Positions 42,551-51,128 of a stretch of 64,000 nucleotides of DNA are shown here, piece after piece. The notes under the pieces are model-generated. The model had not been told where the DNA came from. It ran no database searches and saw nothing but the letters and a program-made list of their open reading frames with translations. The DNA lies in NCBI RefSeq assembly GCF_013003985.1, contig NZ_CP053073.1, positions 3,348,001 to 3,412,000 on the forward strand, written 5' to 3'. Numbering within the stretch: position 1 is the stretch's first letter; each line of letters begins with the position of its first letter. The DNA comes from Usitatibacter palustris. Lineage in GTDB: Bacteria > Pseudomonadota > Gammaproteobacteria > Burkholderiales > Usitatibacteraceae. A program made the translations under genes and the position numbers.

Positions 42551-43858
42551 TTAGTTGTACGAGAAGTCGACGTAAACCGCGCAGCTACCGCTGCAGGTCG
42601 ACGTGCTCGTGGCCGGATTGTGGAAGCGGACGTTGTAGTAGTACTGCTTCGCCGGATCGAGCTGGCACTTCCACGCGGGCGAGCCTGACGTCGACCAGTC
42701 GATCGGAAGCGAATTCGACCCGTAGGCATATCCGCAGGCCGGCGTAACCGGCGTGAAGTTGCCCGGGCATTCCGCGATCGCGATCTGCACGAAGTTGCCC
42801 TGCGGAGCGAAGTAGCCAGGCACCGGCATTGTGACCATCCCGATCCCGCTCGCCTGCGACCCACGGACCGGCGAGAACTTGACCGCACCAGAGTCGTTGC
42901 CGCTCATCGGCATGAACGCGCGATTGCCGCCAGCCGTGATGTCGTGGATGGTGGCGTTGGTAGCCGGGCAGTTACCGATGACGGGGCCAGCAGGTCCGGT
43001 TACGTTCAACGTGTACGAGGTCTGCGCCGGTTGCGCGCCCACGATGTTGGTCAGGTTGCACGTGATCGACGCCGACGTCAGCGTCGGAGGCAACTGCGTG
43101 GGAGTGATCGTGAGAACCGTGATCTGGTTCGGCTGCAGCGTGAGCGTGCCGCTGGCCGCCGGCAGGATCTGCGGCGCGTAGTTTTGCGGCGAGGTGCACG
43201 AGTAGTTCAGCGTGGCCGGTGCGGACGTGGGGGCGGACGCGACGCGACCGAAGACTACGTTGAACGCGGCTTCACCCACCACCTTGGGTTCAGTAGCCAG
43301 CGCGAAGCCGAGGATTCCGCAGTCCCCAATCGCGCAACCGGCGGCCTGGATCGGAACGTTGACGTCCGTCGTGCCCGAAGGGCTGACGGTGACGCCGCCA
43401 GCGGCGCCAGTGGGAGCACCAAACCGAACGACCGCATTGCCAACGGCCGTCGGGCCTGTGGAGGCAACCGTCACAAGGCCGGCGCCGTTCACAACAGCTG
43501 AAGTCGCCGTCACACCTGCCGGCGAAATGACGGTGGGTGCAACCGAAATGCCGGCGCATTGGCCGGAGCAAGAAACGGTGATGGTCGCCTGCGACGCGCT
43601 CTCGGCGACAAGGTGACCGTTGGCGGGGCCAAACGACACCACTGCGGAGTTCGCGGGCGGCGGCGTGCCACCACACGTGAACGCCCATGTATTCGAGGAC
43701 GCCGTATACGTGGCGGAGGAATACGTGCAGCTCGCGCTCGTACCACCGGAGAGCGTCACTGTCTGTGCAGACGACGCGATGGGCACTGCGAGAATCAAGG
43801 CCGCAGCGCTCGTACCGAGCACCGCAGAAATCATTCGAAGGGTTACTGCTTTCAGCAT
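42551..43858 (-). CDS. Exported protein of unknown function, Ig-like/low-complexity
   Basis: A 435-residue protein with a long signal peptide (cleavage after about residue 31, SSAQ). The body is rich in Thr, Ser, Ala, Val and Pro, with many small beta-strand-like segments such as STGPTAVGNAVVRFG and TLQPNQITVLTITPTQLPPTL, and four or more widely spaced cysteine pairs. The C-terminal part has DITAGGNRAFMPMSGNDSG and ends in a cysteine-containing YYYNVRFHNP segment. I recognise no family; it looks like a surface or secreted beta-rich protein, possibly with Ig-like repeats. agggag precedes the ATG, and a strong terminator follows. Confidence 0.75.
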   Translation of the reverse strand: MLKAVTLRMISAVLGTSAAALILAVPIASSAQTVTLSGGTSASCTYSSATYTASSNTWAFTCGGTPPPANSAVVSFGPANGHLVAESASQATITVSCSGQCAGISVAPTVISPAGVTATSAVVNGAGLVTVASTGPTAVGNAVVRFGAPTGAAGGVTVSPSGTTDVNVPIQAAGCAIGDCGILGFALATEPKVVGEAAFNVVFGRVASAPTSAPATLNYSCTSPQNYAPQILPAASGTLTLQPNQITVLTITPTQLPPTLTSASITCNLTNIVGAQPAQTSYTLNVTGPAGPVIGNCPATNATIHDITAGGNRAFMPMSGNDSGAVKFSPVRGSQASGIGMVTMPVPGYFAPQGNFVQIAIAECPGNFTPVTPACGYAYGSNSLPIDWSTSGSPAWKCQLDPAKQYYYNVRFHNPATSTSTCSGSCAVYVDFSYN

Positions 43859-44020
43859 CGACGGCTCCCTGGAGTGAACGGCTGCTTCGCTGGACCCGGA
43901 GATCGAGCAAAAAGTTCCAAGCCGTTCAACATTTTAACACGGGCCGTTCCTCCATCGAGGCGCGCACCGTTGCAATGGAAACGAAGGTGCCGTGTCGTCA
44001 GGACACGACACCTCCGATGA

Positions 44021-44050
44021 AAAAAAAAGCGGGGCCGAAGCCCCGCTTTT
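44021..44050 (-). terminator. Strong intrinsic terminator after the 44098-45609 gene
   Basis: On the minus strand an 11-bp stem (AAAAGCGGGGC / GCCCCGCTTTT) with a TTCG tetraloop is followed by an unbroken T-run (44021-44028 are all A on the plus strand). This is the clearest terminator in the window. The A/T symmetry means it could also act on plus-strand transcripts. Confidence 0.92.
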
Positions 44051-44097
44051 GATTGCGTGGCCGGCTGCGTGAGCAACCGGACCATCTGCATTCCCGA

Positions 44098-45609
44098 TTA
44101 CGGCGTCGGGGCTGCAGTGACGAGGTACTTGTGACCGAACAGGCTGCCGTAGTTGCCCTGGCAGGTGGCCGTACCGCAAGTCAGCGTCGAGTTGTTGAGG
44201 TTGCGGACCATGAAGCCCGTGACCGGCAGACCTTGGAAGGTCTGTGCGACAGCCGACGTGGCACCCGTGAGGATGTTGTCGGTGACGCCCGTCGCCGATG
44301 CGAGGCCCGTGCCGGCGCCAGCAACTGCGTTGGTTCCCGTGAAGGTCAGGCTCGCCCAACCGTTCTGGAAGCCCGTGGTCACGTTGATCGGCACCGCGTT
44401 GGTCGAACCCAGCACGCCGGACGCCGTGCCCGTGGGCATGTGCGTCGCACCGTTGCGGATCGAGACCACCGTCGACTCCCAGCACACCGTGTTGGCGGCG
44501 GCACCGGGGGGCAGCGGCGAGAAGTCGGCACCGGCTGCAGTGGCGCCGCGCTCTTCGCGGTTGAAGTAGGAGAACGAGATCGTCTCGCACGCGCCGCTGG
44601 CGGCAACGTACTTGTTCGTGAACGGCGTCGTGGCGGTTGCCGTCGTGACGAAGTGATGCTTCGTCGGGAACGTCAGCACCCAGTCCGTCTGCGACTTCGT
44701 GCCGGAATCCAGGATGTACTCGTTGATAACGCTCGAGCGCATCATGGTCGCCGACACAGCACCCGCACGGCCAACCGGGGTCGCGGCCCAGGTCGAGAAG
44801 TACGCGCGGTTGTTGGCAACGACGACGCTCACCGGATCAGCGTTGCTGAAGTTCGGGGTGTCGTTACCGATGTCGAAGTAGATCGGGGTCGCCGTGAGGT
44901 TCGACAGGGCGTCGGCGTTGTAGCCGGCGTCCGCGCCGCTGTTCACGTTGATGATCGTGCCCGTGCCGTTCAGGCCACCGGACGGGGTCGTGATCGCAGC
45001 AGCAACACCCGGGACCGTCTGGCCCGTGAGCGGCGTGCCGCAAGCCGGCGAGCCGGACGCGCCGTGGACCGCGGCGGAGCCGGGGCCAACGGTCGGGCTC
45101 AGCGTGCCCATTTCGATGATCTCAGCGTAGCCTTCACGCGAGCGATCCAGACCTTCGTTCACACCAGCAGCTTCGGCGTTGGCGCCGGAGTAGAGGTAGT
45201 TCCGGAAGTCGATGCCGCGCAGACCGCCACCCAGGTCAGGCAGGGCGGGGTTCGTGCACGAGGTATCCGTCGTCACGAAACGGCCACCGGCGGTGGCAGC
45301 GTCGCTGGTCGGAACCACGGCACCGGCAAACACGTCGTTCGGCGACAGGTAGAGGTTGAAGTCAAGTACTTCGCGCGAGTTCTTGCCTTCGCGGAAGCGA
45401 ACCTTGACGACCTTCACCGCCGTCGTGGTGTTCACGACCGAGATGTAGGTGTTGTAACCGTTCCCATTGGAAGCCTGGACCGTGTAGTACGGGTAGATCA
45501 GGGCCTGGCCCTGGCCGTTCGGGTCCAGGTAAACCGCTTGGGCGGTACCCGCAGCTCCGAGACCGGCCAGAACGGCCGAGGTCAGGGCTTTTCTCTTGAA
45601 GGTATTCAT
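44098..45609 (-). CDS. Exported cell-surface protein of unknown function
   Basis: A 503-residue protein with a signal peptide ending near Ala25 (GTAQA-VYLD). The mature start, VYLDPNGQGQALIYPYYTVQ, and a run of Gly/Thr/Ala-rich segments resemble a group of betaproteobacterial exported proteins found in many genomes but not named. Six or so cysteines are spread through it. The codon choice, isolated promoter (45671-45699), a long leader and the perfect terminator at 44021-44050 all suggest a highly expressed monocistronic gene, perhaps a surface or S-layer-type protein. That role is inference. Confidence 0.78.
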   Translation of the reverse strand: MNTFKRKALTSAVLAGLGAAGTAQAVYLDPNGQGQALIYPYYTVQASNGNGYNTYISVVNTTTAVKVVKVRFREGKNSREVLDFNLYLSPNDVFAGAVVPTSDAATAGGRFVTTDTSCTNPALPDLGGGLRGIDFRNYLYSGANAEAAGVNEGLDRSREGYAEIIEMGTLSPTVGPGSAAVHGASGSPACGTPLTGQTVPGVAAAITTPSGGLNGTGTIINVNSGADAGYNADALSNLTATPIYFDIGNDTPNFSNADPVSVVVANNRAYFSTWAATPVGRAGAVSATMMRSSVINEYILDSGTKSQTDWVLTFPTKHHFVTTATATTPFTNKYVAASGACETISFSYFNREERGATAAGADFSPLPPGAAANTVCWESTVVSIRNGATHMPTGTASGVLGSTNAVPINVTTGFQNGWASLTFTGTNAVAGAGTGLASATGVTDNILTGATSAVAQTFQGLPVTGFMVRNLNNSTLTCGTATCQGNYGSLFGHKYLVTAAPTP

Positions 45610-45670
45610 GTTTGTAGGTTGCTCCTTTGTCGACGTGTTAAATGACCGCTCTAGAGACTGCAACAACGAG

Positions 45671-45699
45671 AGTTTACGCAAGTAAATCCGTTTAATCAA
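45671..45699 (-). promoter_or_regulatory. Candidate sigma-70 promoter for the surface-protein gene
   Basis: Reading the minus strand, TTGATT (45699-45694) and TAAACT (45676-45671) are 17 bases apart, in an AT-rich patch. The start codon at 45609 is about 55 bases downstream of the predicted start site, with aaaggag preceding it. Confidence 0.5.
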
Positions 45700-45715
45700 T
45701 TTGGCAGACGGACCG

Positions 45716-46144
45716 CTACTTCGGTACGTACCACCATTCACCATCCGTTCGTGCCCACGATTCCCGGAGAGGCGTCGTAATCCTCATCCCCCGGTAGTCG
45801 TACTGAATCTCTATTACTACTTCGCACACCGTTGCTTCAGAGCACTCGGCCCTTTTTACGGTGGCCGCCTTCCAGAAACCGGGGCGAATCGAAGTGAAGT
45901 ACCCCTCATAAGTCACGATCTGTCGGCTACCCGGGCTCATCAAGGAATAAGCAGTCTTGAGGTCACTGGCAACCAGCGCATCCCACCGCTGTTTTGCCCG
46001 GGCCATCAGTTCTGCTCGCGATTCCTCGGCCGAGGGGGTTGATGCACATCCGGCGATCACTGCAGCCATTAGCACCGCACTGATTGCCGCCCTCGTTACA
46101 GGACCCGCGTTCCTTCTAAAAAAGCTCAAGCAGTCGTTGTTCAT
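45716..46144 (-). CDS. Small lipoprotein of unknown function
   Basis: A 142-residue lipoprotein: a helix followed by lipobox VIAGC (lipidated Cys33), then a Ser/Glu-rich linker and a compact domain with RWDALVASDLKTAYSLMSPGSRQ and VCEVVIEIQYDYRG, ending in DGEWWYVPK. The architecture (a small NTF2-like or cystatin-like alpha+beta fold ending in a Trp-rich strand) is common among outer-membrane-anchored hypothetical proteins; I cannot name it. It is convergent with nothing and ends 17 bases before the promoter of the surface-protein gene. Confidence 0.75.
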   Translation of the reverse strand: MNNDCLSFFRRNAGPVTRAAISAVLMAAVIAGCASTPSAEESRAELMARAKQRWDALVASDLKTAYSLMSPGSRQIVTYEGYFTSIRPGFWKAATVKRAECSEATVCEVVIEIQYDYRGMRITTPLRESWARTDGEWWYVPK

Positions 46145-46309
46145 GGCGAAGGTTATTGAAGTTGGATAGGAGCGTCAAATGATTTTTCAATATTCTCGCA
46201 ACACTGTTGCGTTCTTGCAACAGGTGGGAATATAAAGCCACATCAGTGTTTTAGGACGCAGACCTCAAGTAACCGATGAGGAAAACGTCGAAAGTGTGGC
46301 GTTTTCGCA
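46145..46309. repeat. Intergenic region with overlapping GTTGC inverted repeats
   Basis: The gap upstream of the lipoprotein gene and downstream of gspD has three GTTGC-type arms: cgcaac (46197-46202), gttgcg (46206-46211) and gcaac (46217-46221). The middle arm can pair with either neighbour, giving two mutually exclusive hairpins. The stretch is AT-rich compared with the genome. A TTGACG 17 bases before TAACCT precedes the lipoprotein ATG by only a few bases, so it is a weak promoter candidate. No gene seen. Confidence 0.45.
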
Positions 46310-48526
46310 CTAAGGCTTGACCGCGGGGTCGGCAGTCGCCTTCGGGATATAGCTCTCCAGCATCGGCAGCTTCTTGCGGAGTTCCTCCGTCGCCTCCCGG
46401 GCCTGCGTGGAGTCGCTGAGGATCTTGGGGGTAATCACAAGCACCAGTTCCGTGCGCCGCCGGTTCACCGACTGGCTGCCGAAAGCCGCGCCCAGGATCG
46501 GAATCTTCGACAGGAGCGGGACGCCCACGGAACTGCGTCCCGTGTCCTCGCGAATGAGGCCAGCCAGGACGATCGACTCCCCGGACGAGATGACCACCGA
46601 AGTCGTGACCGAGCGCGAGGTGACGTCCGGATTCGGGTTCACCGCCGTCACGGAGCTGCGATCCGCAGCGCTTACTTCCTGGTTCACTTCAAGCGTGACC
46701 TGGTTGTGCGAGTTGATCCGGGGCGTCACCGCCAGAAGGATCCCCGTCTCGAGGTACTGGAACGAATTCAGCACGCCCGTGCCGGTACTCACGCCCGTCT
46801 GGGTCTGGGTCTGCACTGAAATACGGTCTCCAACCTTGAACTGGGCCTTCTGGTTGTCGAGGACCATGAGTTGCGGCGAAGCGAGCACTTGCGTCTTGCC
46901 GTCCTCGCCGAGCGCATTGAGGACTGCCCGCACCTCGCCACCCGAAAGGCTCACGAGCTGGAAGACCGGCGGAGCAATCGGAACGGCCCCCGTGGGAAGG
47001 CTCGGCAAGCCGCCCAGGTTGATCTGCCCCGTGGTGTTCGAGCTGTTGCGGCCGCGAATGAACCACTCGATGCCGTACTTGAGGTCATCCGTGAGCGTGA
47101 CTTCTGCAAGGAACACTTCCACCAGGACCTGGCGCGGAACCACATCGAGTTTGCGCAGGGCGCTCTCGATAATTTCGTAGTCGGTCGGCGTCGAGAGGAT
47201 CAGGAGCGAATTCGTGTCCTTGTCCGCGATGACACGCACCTCGCTCGCCGTGGAGCCAATGCCGCCTTGAATCTGGAAGCTTGCGGCGGGCGGAGGAGCC
47301 GTGGGCGCCGCTGGTGTCGCCGTGTATCCCGGCTGTCCCGGTTGCGGAGCATTCGAACGGATTTCAGCAGGACGCAGGCCCGGCGCGAGCTGCGGCCCGG
47401 AGGCGCCGCCGCGTCGGTTGGAGAAAAGATCGCCGATGAGCTGCGCGAGGTTCTCGGCCTTGCCGTTGCGCACGTAGTAGACGAAGAAGCGCGAGCCGCC
47501 CGAGGTGCCGCCGAGCTGGTCGAGGCGATCGACCCACGTGCGGGCAAGGTCCAGGTACTTCGGCTGCGTCGTCACGATGAGCAGTGAATTGAGACGCTCG
47601 ATGGGAATCACGCGAACGATGCCCCCCAGCGGGCTCGACGCCGCGGCCTGGCCGAACACCTTGTCGAGGTCCGTGACCAACGTCTTCACGTCGGCGCTCT
47701 TGATCGGGAAGAGTCCGATCGAATAGCCGGCGAGCCAATCGACGTCGAAGAGCTCGATCGTGTCGAGAAGATGGCGCATCTCGCGCTGATTGCCGCCGAG
47801 CACGATGAGGTTCCGGATCTCGTCGGCGCGGATCGTGTTCTCGGCCGCGAACGGCTGGAGCAGGCGCTCCATTTCCTTCGCGCCCACGAACTTCAGGGGT
47901 ACGACGACGACGCTGAAGCCCGGCGGGATGGGCAGTGTCGTACCGCCAATCTGGGGCGAGATGGAGCCGCGAACCGCGGCGATCGGCAGGATCTTGTAGA
48001 TGCCTTCCTCTCGGACCACGGCGGCATTGTTCTGGCGCAGCAGCATCTCGAGCGTCGGCAGCAGTTCCTTGCGGGGAATGGGGCGAATCGTGCGGAAGGT
48101 GACCGTGCCCGCCACTTGCGGGTGCACGGTATACGACTCGCGCAGGTAATCCCCGAGGATCACCTTGGCGACTTCACGAACGTCGAGCGCCTCGAAATTG
48201 AGGCTCGCCTCTTCCGGACCGGCCGGGCCCTGCGAGGGCAGCGGCTTGGGGTTCACGAAGACGCCCGTCCCCGGGTAGGTCCTCGCGCCACCCGCGATCG
48301 CTTGCTGGGCTTGCTGCGTAGCGGCCGCGGAAGGAGGGGGTGGAGCGCCCGGGGCAGGCGCCTGGCTCGGCGGCACCGGACCAGACTCAGTCGTCTTCTC
48401 GGAAGCGCCTTGCTTCGGGAAGGCCGGGGGAAGCATGTTGCAACCGGCCAGGAGGCACAGGAAGGCAGCGCTCGCCAACCCAGCGAACCCGCGCGGAAAC
48501 TTTGTCGGACGGAGGGCGCGGATCAT
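46310..48526 (-). CDS. gspD: Type II secretion system secretin GspD
   Basis: A 738-residue outer-membrane secretin. The signal ends in lipobox LLAGC, so Cys29 is likely lipidated. The N-domains start with LNFEALDVREVAKVILGDYLRESYTVHPQV, then VVVPLKFVGAKEMERLLQPF and later N-domains; the secretin core has VLASPQLMVLDNQKAQFKVGDRI and SGESIVLAGLIREDT near the end. The Pro-rich stretch between the lipobox and N0 may be a periplasmic linker. I chose the ATG at 48526; an upstream ATG at 48574 is possible. It is the last gene of the operon, next to the gspC-like gene. Confidence 0.9.
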   Translation of the reverse strand: MIRALRPTKFPRGFAGLASAAFLCLLAGCNMLPPAFPKQGASEKTTESGPVPPSQAPAPGAPPPPSAAATQQAQQAIAGGARTYPGTGVFVNPKPLPSQGPAGPEEASLNFEALDVREVAKVILGDYLRESYTVHPQVAGTVTFRTIRPIPRKELLPTLEMLLRQNNAAVVREEGIYKILPIAAVRGSISPQIGGTTLPIPPGFSVVVVPLKFVGAKEMERLLQPFAAENTIRADEIRNLIVLGGNQREMRHLLDTIELFDVDWLAGYSIGLFPIKSADVKTLVTDLDKVFGQAAASSPLGGIVRVIPIERLNSLLIVTTQPKYLDLARTWVDRLDQLGGTSGGSRFFVYYVRNGKAENLAQLIGDLFSNRRGGASGPQLAPGLRPAEIRSNAPQPGQPGYTATPAAPTAPPPAASFQIQGGIGSTASEVRVIADKDTNSLLILSTPTDYEIIESALRKLDVVPRQVLVEVFLAEVTLTDDLKYGIEWFIRGRNSSNTTGQINLGGLPSLPTGAVPIAPPVFQLVSLSGGEVRAVLNALGEDGKTQVLASPQLMVLDNQKAQFKVGDRISVQTQTQTGVSTGTGVLNSFQYLETGILLAVTPRINSHNQVTLEVNQEVSAADRSSVTAVNPNPDVTSRSVTTSVVISSGESIVLAGLIREDTGRSSVGVPLLSKIPILGAAFGSQSVNRRRTELVLVITPKILSDSTQAREATEELRKKLPMLESYIPKATADPAVKP

Positions 48527-48584
48527 CGGATTTGTTGTGGTTTTTCCGTGGTTTGCGTGAAGAAGGCGTGTCATTCTGTCACAG

Positions 48585-49394
48585 TCATTGCGGTTGCTGT
48601 TGCGGTTGGGCGGCCTGCCCGCGCGATGCCCGGCGACGCGCCATGGCTTCTTCGGGCGTGATCGACGGCGGAGCTGCCGACGCGGCACCCTTCGGGGGAG
48701 CCGCAGCCCCTCCCGGCGTCGGTTGGCCGGGAACCGCAGGCGGACTACCCGGCACCGTCGGCATGCCGGCGCGAAGTGCTGGGGTCACCGTCGCTGTTGC
48801 CGGCGGTGCACCCACAGCAGCGGGTTGCCCAGGTAGGGCCACCGTCGGTACAGGCGCCGGCACCGGGAACGGCCCGGACTGCGCCACGCTGGCCGGGATG
48901 GCCTCGCCCGTCGACTTGTGGACCAGCAGCGCCAGGACTTCCTGGTCACCGCCCATCCGGAGGGTTACGCGTTCGGGCTCCACTTCGGCCACGGTCATGC
49001 CGTTGAGTTCCTTGCCCTTCTCGACCCGATGGGTCTTTCCGCTCTTGTCCTTGAGCAGCGCAATGCGGATATCGCCGACCATCGTGACGCCATGGAGCAC
49101 GTATTGGCCCTTCACCATCGACGCGGTCGGCGCGGCGGCCGGCGGAGCGGGACGGCGTGTCGGGATGAACAGCGGGCGCGCGGCCGTCTCGGGAAAGGCC
49201 TGTTCGGGAGGCGTCCGATCGAGCGGGGGCAGCAACTTCGCATCCACCGTCGCTACCTTTAGTGGCGCGCCAGATGCCGTTGCGTCGGATCCACTTCCGC
49301 CCCAGCCGACTTCCAGGCCGATGATGACCAGCAGCACGACGCAAATCGCGGTGAGAGCGACGATGAGCGGGTGGCGGCGGATGAGCGCTTCCAT
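48585..49394 (-). CDS. gspC: Type II secretion GspC-like inner-membrane protein
   Basis: A 269-residue protein with one N-terminal membrane helix (about 9-28) and a periplasmic homology-region-like domain at about 70-160 (RPLFIPTRRP, GQYVLHGVTMVGDIRIALLKD, VTLRMGGDQEVLALLV). The rest is a Pro/Ala-rich tail and no PDZ domain is visible, unlike classical GspC; it resembles the shorter GspC/GspN proteins of some betaproteobacteria. It should link the inner-membrane platform to GspD, whose gene follows. Confidence 0.75.
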   Translation of the reverse strand: MEALIRRHPLIVALTAICVVLLVIIGLEVGWGGSGSDATASGAPLKVATVDAKLLPPLDRTPPEQAFPETAARPLFIPTRRPAPPAAAPTASMVKGQYVLHGVTMVGDIRIALLKDKSGKTHRVEKGKELNGMTVAEVEPERVTLRMGGDQEVLALLVHKSTGEAIPASVAQSGPFPVPAPVPTVALPGQPAAVGAPPATATVTPALRAGMPTVPGSPPAVPGQPTPGGAAAPPKGAASAAPPSITPEEAMARRRASRGQAAQPQQQPQ

Positions 49395-49972
49395 CAGGTC
49401 CCCGTCACCGAATAGCCATACACATCGAACTGCACGAACATTTCGGGCTCCGCGCCCGGCCCCGGACGGAACGTCGCCGGAACCTGGCTGCGAATCATCA
49501 GGTTGTCGACGAACAGCATGGGCGTGCCCGTCTCGATGGTGTGCAGGATGCGGCGCAGCGACGAGATGTTCGCGGTGATCTGCACGTTCACCGTGACCTG
49601 GCGATAGCGTCCCTCGTCCTTGGCCGGCGGAATCTGCATGGTGATGAGGCGCCCGCCGCTGCCTTCGATGAGCGCGCGCATCGCCTCCTGCGCTTCGGCC
49701 GCGGAAAGCGCGGCGGCGCCGGTGCGCAGGAAGAATTTGCGCGCTTCCTTCGCGCGAACGACCTCGAGATTGCTCGCGACTTCAGTGCGCGTAGCGGCGA
49801 TGCGCCGGTAGCGGTCGAGCTTGTCGGTGTAGTCGGTGATCGCGTTGTCGTAATGACGGTGCGCTAGCCACGTCGGGATCGCGACGAGCGCGATCGCGCC
49901 CAGCACGACGCCCGCGAGGATCGAGAGGGCGAGCTTGCGGCTCTGTTCGGGCGAGAGGGCGCGGAAGTTCAT
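49394..49972 (-). CDS. gspM: Type II secretion protein M (GspM, subtype b)
   Basis: A 192-residue inner-membrane protein: one N-terminal helix (residues 15-34), a coiled-coil segment, then a ferredoxin-like periplasmic domain (VNVQITANISSLRRILHTIETGTPMLFVDNLMIRS). This is the T2SSM_b form. It overlaps the gspC start by one base and follows gspL by one base, so the three are coupled. Confidence 0.85.
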   Translation of the reverse strand: MNFRALSPEQSRKLALSILAGVVLGAIALVAIPTWLAHRHYDNAITDYTDKLDRYRRIAATRTEVASNLEVVRAKEARKFFLRTGAAALSAAEAQEAMRALIEGSGGRLITMQIPPAKDEGRYRQVTVNVQITANISSLRRILHTIETGTPMLFVDNLMIRSQVPATFRPGPGAEPEMFVQFDVYGYSVTGT

Positions 49973-49973
49973 A

Positions 49974-51128
49974 TCACTTCGCCGGGACGGGTTCGGGCAA
50001 CGGGCGCGGGCGAACTTCGGCCGCGATCATGAATCGCTCGGTGCCGGGCTGGGAGCCGCGCGTGAACGCGCCGCGCGGCGCGGAATTCTGCAGGCGCTTG
50101 GACTGCTCGAGGATCTCGATCAGCTTCGACGACGAGGTCGTCTCGCCGGAGATCTGGACTTCGCGAACCTTGCCCGCGGGCCGCAGGTCGAGCTGCTGTA
50201 CCCACGTGTTGTCGGGAAGGAGGTTCGTCAGGTCCTCGATGATCGCGAGCGAGGGCTGGCCCGTGTGCTTCTTCGTGAGCAGGAAGTTGTAGTCGGCGAC
50301 CAGCTTCTCCAGTTCCTTCGAGAGCCGGTCGGTGGCCTCCGCTTCGGCGCGTGCCTTGGTCACCAGGGGATTGAGCGCCACGACGCGCTCGCGCTTCTGG
50401 TACAGCGGCACGATGAGTGCGGTGGCCAGCAGGAGCAACGCCACTACCGCGGCCGCGATGCGGATGTTGCGCACGTACGAACCGCCGCGCTTGCCGCGCT
50501 GCCCGACGGGCAGGAGGTCGAGCGGCGTGGAAGACCGTCCGACGTCGTCGAGGAGAACGACGCCCACCACGTTCGCGCCCCAATCGCCCAGGCGTGCAAC
50601 TTCCGGATCCACGACGTCGCGACGCGCCACGCCGAGGTCCAGGTGCACCTTGCCTGTCGCAGGGTCGCGCGAGGCGACACGATGATCGAAATACACCTCT
50701 TCAGCGCGGAACGGCGTGAGGCGATCCATTTCGAACGCGAGCACGCGCTCGAGATTCTCCTCGGTCGCCAACGGCAGCGAAACGCGGCGAAGCAGCGACT
50801 GCTCGCGCGCGAGGCACAGGCGAACGCGGTTCTCGTTCTCGCCGGTGCCGGCCACGAGATTGCGAAGCGCAAGCCTGCGGCCCTCGGGATCGAGGCTGCC
50901 GAGCGGCGAACGCGATGTTTCGGCGATGCCGCTGGCACGCGCCTCGATGATGACGAGGTCATCGCCCTGAACGCTGATCAGCGGCGCACGGGCCATGCCC
51001 GGCAGGCCACCGAGCTTCGCGCGCGCCCATTGCTCGAGCTCGCCCGACCACCAGCGCCAGAACGCCAGCGCCCGCTGTTGCCAGGCGGGCTGCGCGCGCG
51101 CGGTCGCGAATTCCGCGGGAGTCGCCAT
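49974..51128 (-). CDS. gspL: Type II secretion protein L (GspL, PilN-type C-terminus)
   Basis: A 384-residue protein. The N-terminal cytoplasmic part (about 50-210; ISVQGDDLVIIEARA, ATEENLERVLAFEMDRLTPF) resembles PilM/GspL actin-like domains. A membrane helix at 222-242 precedes a PilN-like periplasmic domain (ADYNFLLTKKHTGQPSLAIIEDLTNLLPDNTWVQQL). It should bind GspE on the inside and GspM outside. The ATG overlaps the gspK stop by one base. Confidence 0.85.
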   Translation of the reverse strand: MATPAEFATARAQPAWQQRALAFWRWWSGELEQWARAKLGGLPGMARAPLISVQGDDLVIIEARASGIAETSRSPLGSLDPEGRRLALRNLVAGTGENENRVRLCLAREQSLLRRVSLPLATEENLERVLAFEMDRLTPFRAEEVYFDHRVASRDPATGKVHLDLGVARRDVVDPEVARLGDWGANVVGVVLLDDVGRSSTPLDLLPVGQRGKRGGSYVRNIRIAAAVVALLLLATALIVPLYQKRERVVALNPLVTKARAEAEATDRLSKELEKLVADYNFLLTKKHTGQPSLAIIEDLTNLLPDNTWVQQLDLRPAGKVREVQISGETTSSSKLIEILEQSKRLQNSAPRGAFTRGSQPGTERFMIAAEVRPRPLPEPVPAK

